A stretch of 64,000 nucleotides of DNA from Azotobacter vinelandii. GTDB lineage: Bacteria > Pseudomonadota > Gammaproteobacteria > Pseudomonadales > Pseudomonadaceae. Of this stretch, positions 1 to 8,851 are shown in pieces (within the stretch, counting starts at the first letter, position 1; each line of letters begins with the position of its first letter). A program made the translations under genes and the position numbers. The notes under the pieces were generated by a model. It did no database searches. It had not been told where the DNA came from and saw nothing but the letters and a program-made list of their open reading frames with translations. The DNA lies in the NCBI RefSeq assembly GCF_001571105.1, contig NZ_BCTD01000014.1; one strand, 5' to 3'.

Positions 1-461
1 GTGGCCTCGTCGAGCAGCGAGGCGCTGGCCAGATCGAGGCCGGTGAGGTCGATGGTCAGTTGCTGGAAGTTCAGCAGCGCCTCCAGCCGGCCCTGGGCGA
101 TCTCCGGCTGGTAGGGGGTGTAGGCGGTATACCAGCCGGGGTTCTCCAGCACGTTGCGCAGGATCACCGGCGGGGTGACGGTGCCGTGGTAGCCCATGCC
201 GATCAGGCTGGTCCACGGCTCGTTGCGTTCGGCATAGCCCCTGAGCCTGGCCAGGGCCGCCCGCTCGTCCAGCGCCGCCGGCAGCTCCAGGGCGCGGTTC
301 AGGCGGATCGCCGGCGGCACCGTCTGCTCGATCAACTGGTCGCGGCTGGCCAGGCCGAGGCTGGCGAGCATAGCGCGCTGCTCGGCCGCGTCGGGACCGA
401 GGTGGCGCCGCAGGAAGGCGTCGGGCTGCTGGAGTTGGACGAGACTGGGAGTCTGGGACAT
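1..461 (-). CDS. gcvP: Glycine dehydrogenase (decarboxylating), P-protein, N-terminal part
   Basis: P-protein of the glycine cleavage system: PLP-dependent decarboxylation of glycine with transfer of the aminomethyl group to lipoyl-GcvH. The window holds only about 153 N-terminal residues; the PLP lysine lies beyond position 1. The start ATG at 461-459 gives MSQTPSLVQLQQPDAF, then the RHLGP motif and the conserved GMGYHGT and NPGWYTAYTPYQPE stretches typical of the family. It is the last gene visible of a leftward gcvT-gcvH-gcvP set. A terminator-like hairpin sits between it and gcvH, so its expression may be partly uncoupled. Truncated by the window edge, not by mutation. Confidence 0.95.
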   Translation of the reverse strand, partial: MSQTPSLVQLQQPDAFLRRHLGPDAAEQRAMLASLGLASRDQLIEQTVPPAIRLNRALELPAALDERAALARLRGYAERNEPWTSLIGMGYHGTVTPPVILRNVLENPGWYTAYTPYQPEIAQGRLEALLNFQQLTIDLTGLDLASASLLDEA

Positions 462-476
462 GGCGGCTCTCGGCTG

Positions 477-506
477 AAAAGACGAAGCCCCGACGGGCGA
501 GGCTTC
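477..506 (-). terminator. Terminator-like hairpin between gcvH and gcvP
   Basis: Read leftward, GAAGCC (506-501) and GGCTTC (489-484) pair around an 11-base loop that can itself pair partly. The stem is followed within three bases by TTTT (480-477). The stem is short, so this could be a partial terminator or an RNA stability element inside the operon rather than a full stop. Confidence 0.45.
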
Positions 507-558
507 AGGAGAAATGGATCGGCTGGCGGCGCCCACGGACAACGCAGACGCGCGGCGA

Positions 559-948
559 TCAGGCTCCGGCGGCGCAGGCGGCTTCGTAGCCGGCCGCGTC
601 GAGCAACTTGCCCAGGTCGCCGGCGTCGTTCGGCTTGAGCTTGAAGAACCAGCTGCCATAGGGATCGCTGTTGACCAGCTCGGGGCTGTCGGTCAGCGCT
701 TCGTTGATCGCGATCACCTCGCCGGCGACCGGCGCGTAGATATCGGAGGCGGCCTTCACCGATTCCACCACCCCGGCCTCCTGTTCGGCGGCCAGCGCCT
801 TGCCGACTTCCGGCAGTTCGACGAACACCACGTCGCCCAGGGCTTCCTGGGCGTGGTCGGAAATGCCCACGGTGACGGTGCCGTCCGCTTCCAGTCGGGC
901 CCATTCGTGGCTGGCCGTGTAACGCAGATCGGCGGGGATATTGCTCAT
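559..948 (-). CDS. gcvH: Glycine cleavage system H protein
   Basis: Lipoyl carrier of the glycine cleavage system; shuttles the aminomethyl intermediate from GcvP to GcvT. At 129 residues it has the normal length. The lipoylation lysine is K65 within VESVKAASDIYAP. The N-terminus MSNIPADLRYTASHEW is typical of gammaproteobacterial GcvH. It lies 44 bases downstream of gcvT and 97 bases upstream of gcvP on the same strand. A small alanine-rich C-terminal tail (AACAAGA) is the only departure from a standard sequence. Confidence 0.97.
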   Translation of the reverse strand: MSNIPADLRYTASHEWARLEADGTVTVGISDHAQEALGDVVFVELPEVGKALAAEQEAGVVESVKAASDIYAPVAGEVIAINEALTDSPELVNSDPYGSWFFKLKPNDAGDLGKLLDAAGYEAACAAGA

Positions 949-992
949 GTCGTGTCCTCGGGTTGGGGGCGAAAGGGCTCGCCCGGAAAAAT

Positions 993-2075
993 CTAGATCA
1001 AGGCCTTGCCGTGGCGGACGAAGTTCGGCCGGACGACGCGGACGGGCAGCCAGCGGCCGCGGATCTCCACCTCGGCGCGCTCGCCGGTGGCGGCCGGTAC
1101 CCGGGCCAGGGCGATGGACTTGCCCAGCGTCGGCGAGAAGCTGCCGCTGGTGATCTCGCCTTCGCCGAGACCGTCCACCCGCACCACCTGGCGGGCGCGC
1201 AGCACGCCGCGCTCCTCCAGCAGCAACCCCACCAGTTTAGGCTGACCGCCGGCGCGGCGCTGCGCTTCCAGCGCCGCGCGGCCGATGAAGTCGCGCCCGG
1301 CGGGGTCCCAGGCGATGGTCCAGCCGAGGTTCGCCGCCAGCGGCGAGACGCTCTCGTCCATCTCCCGGCCGTGGAGGTTCAGGCCCGCCTCCAGGCGCAG
1401 GGTGTCGCGGGCGCCGAGGCCGCCGGGAGCGATGCCGGCGCCGACCAGGTCGTTGAAGAAGTCCGGCGCCTGCGCCGCCGGCAGCAGGATTTCCAGGCCG
1501 TCCTCGCCGGTATAGCCGGTGCGGGCGATGAACCAGTCGCCTTCGGTCAGACCCTCGAACGGGCGCAGTTCGTGGATCAGCGCGGCGCGCGAAGCGGCGA
1601 GCAACTCGCCGGTGCGCGCCCGCGCCTTCGGCCCCTGGATGGCGAGCATGGCCAGATCCCGACGCTCGCGCAGTTCGACGACGAAGCCGGCGGCCTGCCC
1701 GCGTATCCAGTCCAGGTCGCGCTCGCGGGTAGCCGCGTTGAGCACCAGGCGGTAACCGAAATCGGCGAGATAGACGATGAGGTCGTCGATCACCCCGCCG
1801 CGCTCGTTGAGCATGACGCTGTAGAGGGCCTTGCCGGGGCTTTTCAGGTGCGCCACGTCGTTGGCCAGCAGGCGCCGCAGCCAGATCCCGGCATCCGCGC
1901 CCAGGACATCCACCACCGTCATGTGGGAGACGTCGAAGACGCCGCAGTCGCGTCGCACCTGGTGATGTTCCTCGACCTGCGAACCATAGTGCAGGGGCAT
2001 GTCCCAGCCGCCGAAATCGACGATCCTGGCGCCCAGTGCGAGATGCTGGTCGTAGAGCGGCGTGCGCAGTCCCAT
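993..2075 (-). CDS. gcvT: Aminomethyltransferase, T-protein of glycine cleavage
   Basis: Folate-dependent T-protein: releases ammonia from the aminomethyl-lipoyl group on GcvH and makes 5,10-methylene-THF. The reading frame is open further upstream, but the ATG at 2075 is preceded by a good AAGGAG ribosome site and begins MGLRTPLYDQHLALGARIVDFGGWDMP, split by family convention as a substrate-binding N-terminus. The protein is 360 residues, close to the 364 of E. coli GcvT. First gene of the leftward gcvT-gcvH-gcvP set. No glycine riboswitch was recognised in the 119 bases before it. Confidence 0.95.
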   Translation of the reverse strand: MGLRTPLYDQHLALGARIVDFGGWDMPLHYGSQVEEHHQVRRDCGVFDVSHMTVVDVLGADAGIWLRRLLANDVAHLKSPGKALYSVMLNERGGVIDDLIVYLADFGYRLVLNAATRERDLDWIRGQAAGFVVELRERRDLAMLAIQGPKARARTGELLAASRAALIHELRPFEGLTEGDWFIARTGYTGEDGLEILLPAAQAPDFFNDLVGAGIAPGGLGARDTLRLEAGLNLHGREMDESVSPLAANLGWTIAWDPAGRDFIGRAALEAQRRAGGQPKLVGLLLEERGVLRARQVVRVDGLGEGEITSGSFSPTLGKSIALARVPAATGERAEVEIRGRWLPVRVVRPNFVRHGKALI

Positions 2076-2194
2076 GGGGTTCTCCTTCCGTACCCGACGC
2101 ATCACGGTGCGCCGGCCCTCAAAGCAGGCCACGGATGGCGCGCATTGTAGCCGCAAGGCCGGGCCCGGTCACGGCGCCGGACCGACCGGCGGCC

Positions 2195-3811
2195 TCAGCC
2201 CGGCTGGCGTGCCGAGCGGCGGATCAGGCCGATCACCGGCAGCAGTCCGACCAGCACCAGGGTCAGCGCCGGCAGCGCGGCGCGGGCCCATTCGCCCTCG
2301 CTGGTCATCTCGAAGATGCGCACCGCCAGGGTGTCCCAGCCGAACGGGCGCATCAGCAGGGTCGCCGGCATTTCCTTGAGCACGTCGACGAACACCAGCA
2401 GCACGGCGCTCAGGGTGCCGGGCAGCAGCAGGGGCAGGTAGATCCGCCGGAACAGCTGCGAACCGCCGACGCCCAGACTGCGCGCGGCCTCCGGCAGCGA
2501 CGGGCGGACCCGCGCCAGGCTGCTTTCCAGAGGGCCGAAGGCCACCGCCAGGAAGCGCACCAGATAGGCCAGCAACAGGGCCGTCAGGCTGCCCAGCAGC
2601 AGCGGCTTGCCGGCGCCGCCGAGCCAGGAGGACAAGGGGATCACCAGTTCGCGGTCGAGATAGCTGAAGGCGAGCATGATGGACACCGCCAGCACCGAGC
2701 CCGGCAGGGCGTAGCCCAGATTGGCCAGGCCGACCGCCGTGCCCATGGTCCGCCCCGGCACCAGGCGCCGGGCGAAGGCCAGCAGCATGGCGCAGGCGAC
2801 GGTGAGCAGCGCGGCGCAACCGCCCAGCCAGAGGGTATGCAGGATCAGCGCGGCGTAGCGCTCGTCGAGGTCGAAGCGGCCACGTTGCCAGAACCAGGCC
2901 AGCAGTTGCAGGACCGGTATGACGAAGGCGCAAAGGAACACCAGAATGCACCAGGCGCTGGCCGCCGTGGCCTTGAAGCCGTGCAGCCGGTACAGCGCCC
3001 GCCCGCGCGGTCGCTCGCTGCTCGGCCGCGGCATGCCGCGGGCGCGGCGCTCGCCGTAGACCACCAGCATCACCGCCAGGAGCAGCAGGCTGGCGAGCTG
3101 GGTGGCGCTGGACAGGCTGTAGAAGCCGTACCAGGTCTTGTAGATGGCGGTGGTGAAGGTGTCGTAGTTGAACACCGAGACGGCGCCGAAGTCGGCCAGG
3201 GTTTCCATCATCGCCAGGGCCAGGCCGGCACCGATGGCCGGCCGCGCCATCGGCAGGGCCACGCGCCAGAAGGCCTGCCAGGGCGACAGGCCCAGGGCCC
3301 GCGCGGCTTCCATCAGGCCCTTGCCCTGGGCCAGGAAGGCGCTGCGCGCGAGCAGGTAGACGTAGGGATAGAAGACCAGCACCAGGACCAGGATCACCCC
3401 GCCGGTGGAACGCACCCGCGGCAGCCGCAGACCGCTGCCGAACCACTCGCGCAGAAGGCTCTGCAACGGACCGGAGAAATCCAGCAGGCCGACGAAGACA
3501 AAGGCCAGCACATAGGCGGGAATCGCGAAGGGCAGCATCAGCGCCCAGTCCAGCCAGCGCCGGCCGGGGAATTCGCAGAGACTGGTCAGCCAGGCCAGAC
3601 TCACCCCCAGCAGGGTGACGCCGGTGCCGACGCCCAGCAACAGGGTCAGGGTGTTGCCGAGCAGGCGCGGCATCTGGGTATCCCACAGATGCCGCCAGAT
3701 TTCGCCATCGACGCTGTGCCAGGAAAGTACCAGCACGCTGAGAGGCAACAGCACCAGGGCAGCGATGGAGAAGACGATGGGATACCAGCGACGCTGGGCG
3801 GAATGGGACAC
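2195..3811 (-). CDS. hitB: Iron(III) ABC transporter permease (HitB/FbpB/SfuB type)
   Basis: Inner-membrane permease of a ferric iron ABC importer. The 538-residue protein is a tandem fusion of two binding-protein-dependent transport modules with about twelve membrane segments; an EAA-type loop is seen in each half (EAARALGLSPWQAFWRV and EAARSLGVGGSQLFRRI). Start chosen at the GTG at 3811 because GGGGAG lies just upstream and the next residues run directly into the first membrane helix; the longer open frame would run through an RNA hairpin. It follows hitA by 85 bases. No ATPase gene is adjacent, as at the P. aeruginosa PA5216-PA5217 locus, so the ATPase must be supplied from elsewhere. Confidence 0.92.
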   Translation of the reverse strand: MSHSAQRRWYPIVFSIAALVLLPLSVLVLSWHSVDGEIWRHLWDTQMPRLLGNTLTLLLGVGTGVTLLGVSLAWLTSLCEFPGRRWLDWALMLPFAIPAYVLAFVFVGLLDFSGPLQSLLREWFGSGLRLPRVRSTGGVILVLVLVFYPYVYLLARSAFLAQGKGLMEAARALGLSPWQAFWRVALPMARPAIGAGLALAMMETLADFGAVSVFNYDTFTTAIYKTWYGFYSLSSATQLASLLLLAVMLVVYGERRARGMPRPSSERPRGRALYRLHGFKATAASAWCILVFLCAFVIPVLQLLAWFWQRGRFDLDERYAALILHTLWLGGCAALLTVACAMLLAFARRLVPGRTMGTAVGLANLGYALPGSVLAVSIMLAFSYLDRELVIPLSSWLGGAGKPLLLGSLTALLLAYLVRFLAVAFGPLESSLARVRPSLPEAARSLGVGGSQLFRRIYLPLLLPGTLSAVLLVFVDVLKEMPATLLMRPFGWDTLAVRIFEMTSEGEWARAALPALTLVLVGLLPVIGLIRRSARQPG

Positions 3812-3839
3812 GACAGCTCCCCGATACGGAAAACGAATC

Positions 3840-3871
3840 GGGCCGCAGGCGGAACGCTCCGCCTGCGGCCC
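3840..3871 (-). terminator. Perfect 14-bp hairpin between hitA and hitB
   Basis: Arms 3840-3853 and 3858-3871 are perfect reverse complements around a 4-base loop. The element lies between the stop of hitA and the start of hitB. Only a weak T run (TTTT about 6 bases on) follows on the transcribed strand. Such hairpins after binding-protein genes commonly stabilise the upstream message and reduce read-through into the permease gene; that role is inferred here. Confidence 0.7.
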
Positions 3872-3896
3872 GGGGCTCACGCTCCTGGCGTACGCC

Positions 3897-4901
3897 TCAG
3901 TTCCAGCCGGCACGGTCCATCAGGCGGATCGCCTCGGCCTGGCGCTTGCCGGCGATCTCGACCGGCACGCTGTCGGCCTTGAAGCTGCCCCAGGCGGCGA
4001 CTTCCTTGGACGGAGCCACCTGCGGATTGGCCGGGTATTCCTGGTTGAGGTCGGCCAGCAGGCGCTGGGCCTTCTCGGCGGTCATCCACTCCACCAGCTT
4101 CTGCGCGGCCTGCGGGTGCGGGGCGTACTTGGTCACGCCGGCGCCGGAGAGGTTGACGTGCACGCCGCGATCGCCCTGGTTCGGCCAGAAGGGCTTCACC
4201 TTCAGGCCCGGGTTCTCCTTGTGCAGGCGGCCGTAGTAATAGGTGTTGGCGATGCCCACGTCGCACTGGCCGGCGTCGATCGCCAGCAGCAGGGCGTTGT
4301 CGTCGGCGAACACGTCGGTGGCCAGGTTGTTCACCCAGCCCCTGACGATCTGCTCGGCCTTCTCCGCGCCATGGGCCTCGATCAGGGTGGCGGTCAGCGA
4401 CTGGTTGTAGACCTTCTTGCTGGTGCGCAGGCACAGGCGGCCTTCCCAGTTCTCGTCGGCCAGGGCTTCGTAGGTGGAAAGCTCTTCGGGCCTGACCCGT
4501 TCGGTGGAATAGAAGATGGTCCGTGCGCGCAGCGACAGGCCGCTCCAGGCGCCGGTGGCGGAGCGGTACTGGGGCGGGATGTTGGCCTTGACGACGGGCG
4601 AGTCGATCGGCCGCAGGACGCCTTCCTGCTCGGCCTGCCAGAGGTTGCCGGCATCCACGGTGATCAACAGGTCGGCCGGTGTGTTCTTGCCTTCGGCCTT
4701 GAGGCGGGCGATCAGCGGGGCTTCCTTGTCGGTGATGAATTTCACCTTGACTCCGGTTTCGGCGGTATAGGCATCGAAGACCGGCTTGATCAACTCGTCG
4801 ATGCGCGACGAATAGACCACGATCTCGTCGTCGGCGGCCAGGGCGGCGCCGGAGAGCGCGCCCAGGACCAGGACGGCGAGAATGTGCTTGCTTGCCTGCA
4901 T
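3897..4901 (-). CDS. hitA: Iron(III)-binding periplasmic protein (HitA/FbpA type)
   Basis: Periplasmic ferric-ion-binding protein that delivers iron to HitB. The 334-residue precursor has a signal peptide of about 22 residues (basic N-terminus, hydrophobic core LAVLVLGAL, cleavage after ALA). The mature start DDEIVVYSSR is typical of FbpA, and the tyrosine triplet in NTYYYGRLH matches the iron-ligand tyrosines of the family. It is the promoter-proximal gene, followed by a strong hairpin and hitB. An AT-rich segment lies upstream (4921-4960). Thiamine- and putrescine-binding relatives are less likely given the tyrosine motif. Confidence 0.92.
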   Translation of the reverse strand: MQASKHILAVLVLGALSGAALAADDEIVVYSSRIDELIKPVFDAYTAETGVKVKFITDKEAPLIARLKAEGKNTPADLLITVDAGNLWQAEQEGVLRPIDSPVVKANIPPQYRSATGAWSGLSLRARTIFYSTERVRPEELSTYEALADENWEGRLCLRTSKKVYNQSLTATLIEAHGAEKAEQIVRGWVNNLATDVFADDNALLLAIDAGQCDVGIANTYYYGRLHKENPGLKVKPFWPNQGDRGVHVNLSGAGVTKYAPHPQAAQKLVEWMTAEKAQRLLADLNQEYPANPQVAPSKEVAAWGSFKADSVPVEIAGKRQAEAIRLMDRAGWN

Positions 4902-4930
4902 GGAACCCCCCTCGTGTGCATTAAGTGCAG

Positions 4931-4950
4931 CGAATAATAGTGACTAGCAT
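4931..4950 (-). promoter_or_regulatory. Weak Fur-box-like AT-rich segment upstream of hitA
   Basis: The stretch 4921-4960 is much more AT-rich than its surroundings. An alignment of 4933-4951 with the 19-base Fur consensus matches about half the positions. Iron regulation of hitA would be expected, but this match is weak; it is recorded as a candidate only. Confidence 0.25.
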
Positions 4951-5009
4951 TTAGCTTCACAACTTGGCAAATGTCGCGCGGTATGTCGCCGGCAGAGGGG
5001 GTTCGGGGG

Positions 5010-6227
5010 TCAGGCGCGCGCCAGCGCTGGAAGGTCGCCGCTCAAGCCGAGGGCCTGGCGGACGAACAGCGCCTTGCCCTCGGGCAGATTGTCCATCCAC
5101 TTCAGGCCGCTGTTGCGCAGCCAGCGCAGCGGCAACGGATCGGCCTGGAACAGCCGCTCGAAGCCTTCCATCGCCGCCATCATCGCCAGGTTGTGGGGCA
5201 TACGCCGGCGCTCGAAACGGCTCAGCACGCGCAGATCGGCCAGTCGCTCGCCACGCGAACGGGCCTGCAGCAGCGCTTCGGCCAGGGTCGCGGCATCGAG
5301 GAAACCGAGGTTGACCCCCTGCCCCGCCAGCGGATGGATGACATGGGCGGCATCGCCGATCAGCGCCAGGCCGGGCTCGACGTAGCGCCGGGCATGCCGC
5401 TGGCGCAGCGGGATGCAGTGTCGCGGATCGACCTCCAGCACTTCGCCGAGACGCCACTCGAAGGCAGCGCCCAGGGCCCTGGCGAAGGCCGCATCGTCTA
5501 GGGCCATCAGCCGCCCGGCCTGCTGCGGAGTGACCGACCAGACGATCGAGCACCAGTGCCGGTCGGCGTCCCGCTCCAGCGGCAGGAAGGCCAGCGGCCC
5601 GTCGTCGGTGAAGCGCTGCCAGGCGGTGCGGCGGTGCGGTTCGGCGCAACGCACGCTGGTGACGATGGCGTGGTGCAGGTAATCCCATTCGCGGGTGGCG
5701 CAGCCGGCCAGGCGACGGATCGTCGAGTTGGCGCCGTCGGCGGCGACCAGGAGCGGCGAGCGCAACTGGCGGCCGTCGCCCAGGCGGACCAGCCAACCGT
5801 CGCCGGAGCGGCGCAGTCCGTCCAGGCGGATGCCGGGCAGCAGGCCGACCCCACTGCCGGCCAGGCACTCGAGCAGGGCATCCTGCACCACCCGGTTCTC
5901 GACGATGTGACCGAGTACCTCGGCATGCACGCTGGCCGCCGAGAAGTGGATCCGCCCGGTGCCGGAGCCGTCCCACACCTGCATCTCGCCGTAGGGAGCG
6001 GCGCGCCGGGCGCGGATGCCGTCCCAGGCGCCGAGGCGCTCGAGGATGCGCTGGCTGGCGGCGGACAGTGCGCTGACCCGCGGCTCGAAGGGCGCCGCGG
6101 GATTCCAGGGAGCCACCTCGAGCGGCCCGCGGTCCAGCAGCAGGATATCCAGACCGCTGTCCTGCAGGGCCAGCGCCAGGGCGCTGCCGACCATTCCGGC
6201 GCCGACGATGATCAGATCCGCGTGCAT
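5010..6227 (-). CDS. ubiI: Ubiquinone-biosynthesis FAD hydroxylase, UbiI/VisC type
   Basis: FAD-dependent aromatic ring hydroxylase of the UbiH/UbiI/COQ6 family in ubiquinone synthesis. The 405-residue protein begins MHADLIIVGAGMVGSALALA, an N-terminal FAD-binding Rossmann motif (GxGxxG), and has the second FAD motif GDAAHVIHPLAGQGVNLGF near residue 290. Start at 6227 is supported by GAGGAAAG just upstream. It lies 64 bases downstream of ubiH on the same strand. Position relative to ubiH and pepP matches P. aeruginosa PA5221, hence the UbiI assignment; which ring carbon it hydroxylates cannot be read from sequence. Confidence 0.88.
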   Translation of the reverse strand: MHADLIIVGAGMVGSALALALQDSGLDILLLDRGPLEVAPWNPAAPFEPRVSALSAASQRILERLGAWDGIRARRAAPYGEMQVWDGSGTGRIHFSAASVHAEVLGHIVENRVVQDALLECLAGSGVGLLPGIRLDGLRRSGDGWLVRLGDGRQLRSPLLVAADGANSTIRRLAGCATREWDYLHHAIVTSVRCAEPHRRTAWQRFTDDGPLAFLPLERDADRHWCSIVWSVTPQQAGRLMALDDAAFARALGAAFEWRLGEVLEVDPRHCIPLRQRHARRYVEPGLALIGDAAHVIHPLAGQGVNLGFLDAATLAEALLQARSRGERLADLRVLSRFERRRMPHNLAMMAAMEGFERLFQADPLPLRWLRNSGLKWMDNLPEGKALFVRQALGLSGDLPALARA

Positions 6228-6291
6228 GCTTTCCTCAATTCGCAAGGGGCGTCCGGCCACGCCCGCCGTTTTCGATGATCGTGCGCCGGCC

Positions 6292-7479
6292 TCAGGCCTG
6301 CGCACGGGTGCCGAGTCCCATGGCCTGGCGGGCGAACCAGTGCTTCGCCGGCGGTAGCAGGTCGAGACCGAGCAGGCCGAGGCTGCGCCCGTCGGCGAGC
6401 AGCGGCATGGCCGTGGCGAACAGCCGGGTGACCCGGTCGGAGAAGCCCACGGTCAGTTGCTGGTCGAGACGCTGGCGGGCCTGGTAGCGCAGCAGGGTGG
6501 CGAAGTCGCCGGGCTCGGCCGGACTCGCCAGCAGTTCCTCGGCCAAGCACAGGGTGTCGCGCAGGGACAGGTTGTAGCCCTGACCGGCGATGGGGTGCAG
6601 GCTGTGGGCGGCATTACCGAGCAGGGCCAGATGCGGCCGCACCTGCTCCTCGGCCTCGACCAGCGCCAGGGCGTAGAGATGACGGGCCCCCAGGTGGCGG
6701 AAGGCGCCGAGGCGGTAGCCGAACTGCTGCTGCAGCTCGCCGAGGAACTGCCGCTCGTCCAGCGCCAGCAGGCGCCCGGCATCGCCGGTCTGGCGGGTCC
6801 AGACCAGCGCGCAACGGTTCTCCGCCAGCGGCAGCAGGGCCAGCGGGCCGTCCTGGGTGAAACGCTCGAAGGCCTGGCCACGGTGCGGCTCGCTGGGCGT
6901 GACGTTGGCGATCAGGGCCGCCTGCCCGTAGGGCCGATAGCGCACGTGGATGCCGAGCCGCTCGCGCAGTTCGGAGCGACCGCCGTCGGCGAGCACCGCC
7001 AGGGCGCAGTCGAGATGGCTGTCGTCGTCCAGGTGCAGCCGGTAGCCATCGTCGAGCGGGGTCATGCGCTGCACTTCGGCCGGGCAGCGCCAGGCGACCA
7101 CCGAGGAATCCAGCGCCTGCCACAGGCACTCGCCGAGCCAGGCGTTCTCCACCACGTAGCCGAGGGCCGGCACGCCCTCTTCCGAGGCGCGCAGGCGCGC
7201 GGCGCCGAAACGCCCACGCTCGGAGACGTGGATCTGCAGGATCGGCTCGGCGCGGCGGGCGATCGCCGGCCACAGGCCGAGGCGCTCGTAGATCCGCTGT
7301 GTACCGAAGGACAGCGCCGAGCAACGCGCGTCGTAACTCGGCTGATAAGGCTCGCCGGGGGCATGCGGCTCGATCAGCACGATCCGCCAGCCACGCGCCC
7401 TGGCGCCCTCCTGCAGGGCCAGGGCCAGGCTCGCCCCGACCAGGCCGCCGCCGACGATCGCCAGTTCCACCCGGGCCAT
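6292..7479 (-). CDS. ubiH: 2-octaprenyl-6-methoxyphenol hydroxylase UbiH
   Basis: FAD-dependent monooxygenase of ubiquinone biosynthesis. 395 residues; the FAD dinucleotide motif IVGGGLVGASLALALQ is at the N-terminus and the second FAD motif GNAAHSLHPIAGQGYNLSLRD near residue 290 fits UbiH. The ATG at 7479 begins two bases after the pepP stop, so the pair is probably translationally coupled. The same pepP-ubiH-ubiI order is found in E. coli and Pseudomonas. This protein and the next gene product are paralogues. Confidence 0.93.
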   Translation of the reverse strand: MARVELAIVGGGLVGASLALALQEGARARGWRIVLIEPHAPGEPYQPSYDARCSALSFGTQRIYERLGLWPAIARRAEPILQIHVSERGRFGAARLRASEEGVPALGYVVENAWLGECLWQALDSSVVAWRCPAEVQRMTPLDDGYRLHLDDDSHLDCALAVLADGGRSELRERLGIHVRYRPYGQAALIANVTPSEPHRGQAFERFTQDGPLALLPLAENRCALVWTRQTGDAGRLLALDERQFLGELQQQFGYRLGAFRHLGARHLYALALVEAEEQVRPHLALLGNAAHSLHPIAGQGYNLSLRDTLCLAEELLASPAEPGDFATLLRYQARQRLDQQLTVGFSDRVTRLFATAMPLLADGRSLGLLGLDLLPPAKHWFARQAMGLGTRAQA

Positions 7480-7481
7480 GC

Positions 7482-8816
7482 TCAGGCCGCCCGGCCGCGT
7501 GTCGCGGCCATCAGTGCCTCGATCTCGGCGACGCTCTTGGGCACGCCGTCGGTGAGGATCTCGTAGCCGGACTCGGTGACTGCCACATCGTCCTCGATGC
7601 GCACGCCGATGCCGCGCCATTTCCGCTCGACCTTGTCGTTGTCGGCGGCGATATAGATGCCCGGCTCGACGGTCATCGTCATGCCCGGTTCGAGCAGGCG
7701 CCACTGACCGTCGATCCTGTAGTCGCCGACGTCGTGCACGTCCATGCCCAGCCAGTGACCGGCACGGTGCATGTAGAAGGGCTTGTAGGCCTCGGCGGCG
7801 ATCAGTTCGTCGACCTCGCCGCGCAGCAGCCCCAGCTCCACCAGTCCGGCGGTGATCACCCGCACCGTGGCCTCGTGGGCCTCGTTCCAGCGGCGGCCGG
7901 GGGCGATGTGCCCGAACGCCTCCAGATTGGCGGCCAGCACCAGTTCGTAGATGGCCTTCTGCTCGGGCGAGAAGCGGCCATTGACCGGAAAGGTGCGGGT
8001 GATGTCGCTGGCATAGCAGTCGAGCTCGCAGCCGGCGTCGATCAGCACCAGATCGCCGTCGCGCAGCGGCCGGTCGTTTTCCCGGTAGTGCAGGATGCAG
8101 GCATTGCGGCCGCCGGCGACGATCGAGCCATAGGCCGGCATCCGCGCCCCGCCCTTGCGGAACTCGTATTCCAGCTCGGCCTCCAGGTGGTATTCGTGGA
8201 GCCCCGGGCGGCAGGCCTGCATGGCGCGCACGTGGGCGCGGGCGGAGACGACCGCGGCCTCGCGCATCACCGCCAGCTCGGCGGCGTTCTTGTACAGGCG
8301 CATCTCGTGCAGCAGGTGGTCGAGGGCGACGAACTCGCTCGGCGGCTGCGCTCCCTGGCGGGCCTTGGAGCGGATGGTCTTGATCCACTCCATCAACTGA
8401 TGATCGAAGGTCTCGTTGCTGCCGATGGCGTAGTAGACGCGGCTGCGTCCCTCGATCAGGCCGGGCAGGATGTCATCGATGTCGGCGATGGGGAAGGCGT
8501 CATCCGCGCCGAAGTCGCGCACCGCGCCCTCCTGGCCGGCGCGCAGGCCGTCCCAGAGTTCGCGCTCGGGATCGCGCTCGCGGCAAAAGAGCACGTATTC
8601 GCCATGCTCGCGACCGGGAATCAGGGCGATCACCGCCTCCGGCTCGGGGAAGCCGGAGAGGTACTGGAAATCGCTATCCTGCCGGTATACGTGCTCGACG
8701 TCGCGATTGCGTATATACACCGGTGCCGCCGGCAGGATGGCGATGCTGTTGGGCTCCATCTGCGCCATCAGCGCCTTGCGCCGGCGGGCGTATTCCGACT
8801 TCGGGATGCAGGTCAT
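7482..8816 (-). CDS. pepP: Xaa-Pro aminopeptidase P
   Basis: Cytosolic metalloaminopeptidase that removes an N-terminal residue preceding proline. The 444-residue length matches E. coli PepP (441). Metal ligands are visible: the two aspartates in DAGCELDCYASDITRTFP, the histidine in HRAGHWLGMDVHD, the glutamate in VEPGIYI and the one in GVRIEDD. The ATG at 8816 has GAGGAG upstream and gives MTCIPKSEYARRR. It is the second gene of the leftward ygfB-pepP-ubiH-ubiI set, 35 bases after the UPF0149 gene. The longer open frame upstream overlaps that gene and was rejected. Confidence 0.96.
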   Translation of the reverse strand: MTCIPKSEYARRRKALMAQMEPNSIAILPAAPVYIRNRDVEHVYRQDSDFQYLSGFPEPEAVIALIPGREHGEYVLFCRERDPERELWDGLRAGQEGAVRDFGADDAFPIADIDDILPGLIEGRSRVYYAIGSNETFDHQLMEWIKTIRSKARQGAQPPSEFVALDHLLHEMRLYKNAAELAVMREAAVVSARAHVRAMQACRPGLHEYHLEAELEYEFRKGGARMPAYGSIVAGGRNACILHYRENDRPLRDGDLVLIDAGCELDCYASDITRTFPVNGRFSPEQKAIYELVLAANLEAFGHIAPGRRWNEAHEATVRVITAGLVELGLLRGEVDELIAAEAYKPFYMHRAGHWLGMDVHDVGDYRIDGQWRLLEPGMTMTVEPGIYIAADNDKVERKWRGIGVRIEDDVAVTESGYEILTDGVPKSVAEIEALMAATRGRAA

Positions 8817-8851
8817 GTGCGCTCCTCGTTGACTGGACAGGCGTCTGCGCC

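Noticed and set aside
2076..2194. Glycine riboswitch upstream of gcvT
   Set aside because: No conserved glycine aptamer core was recognised in the 119-base gap.
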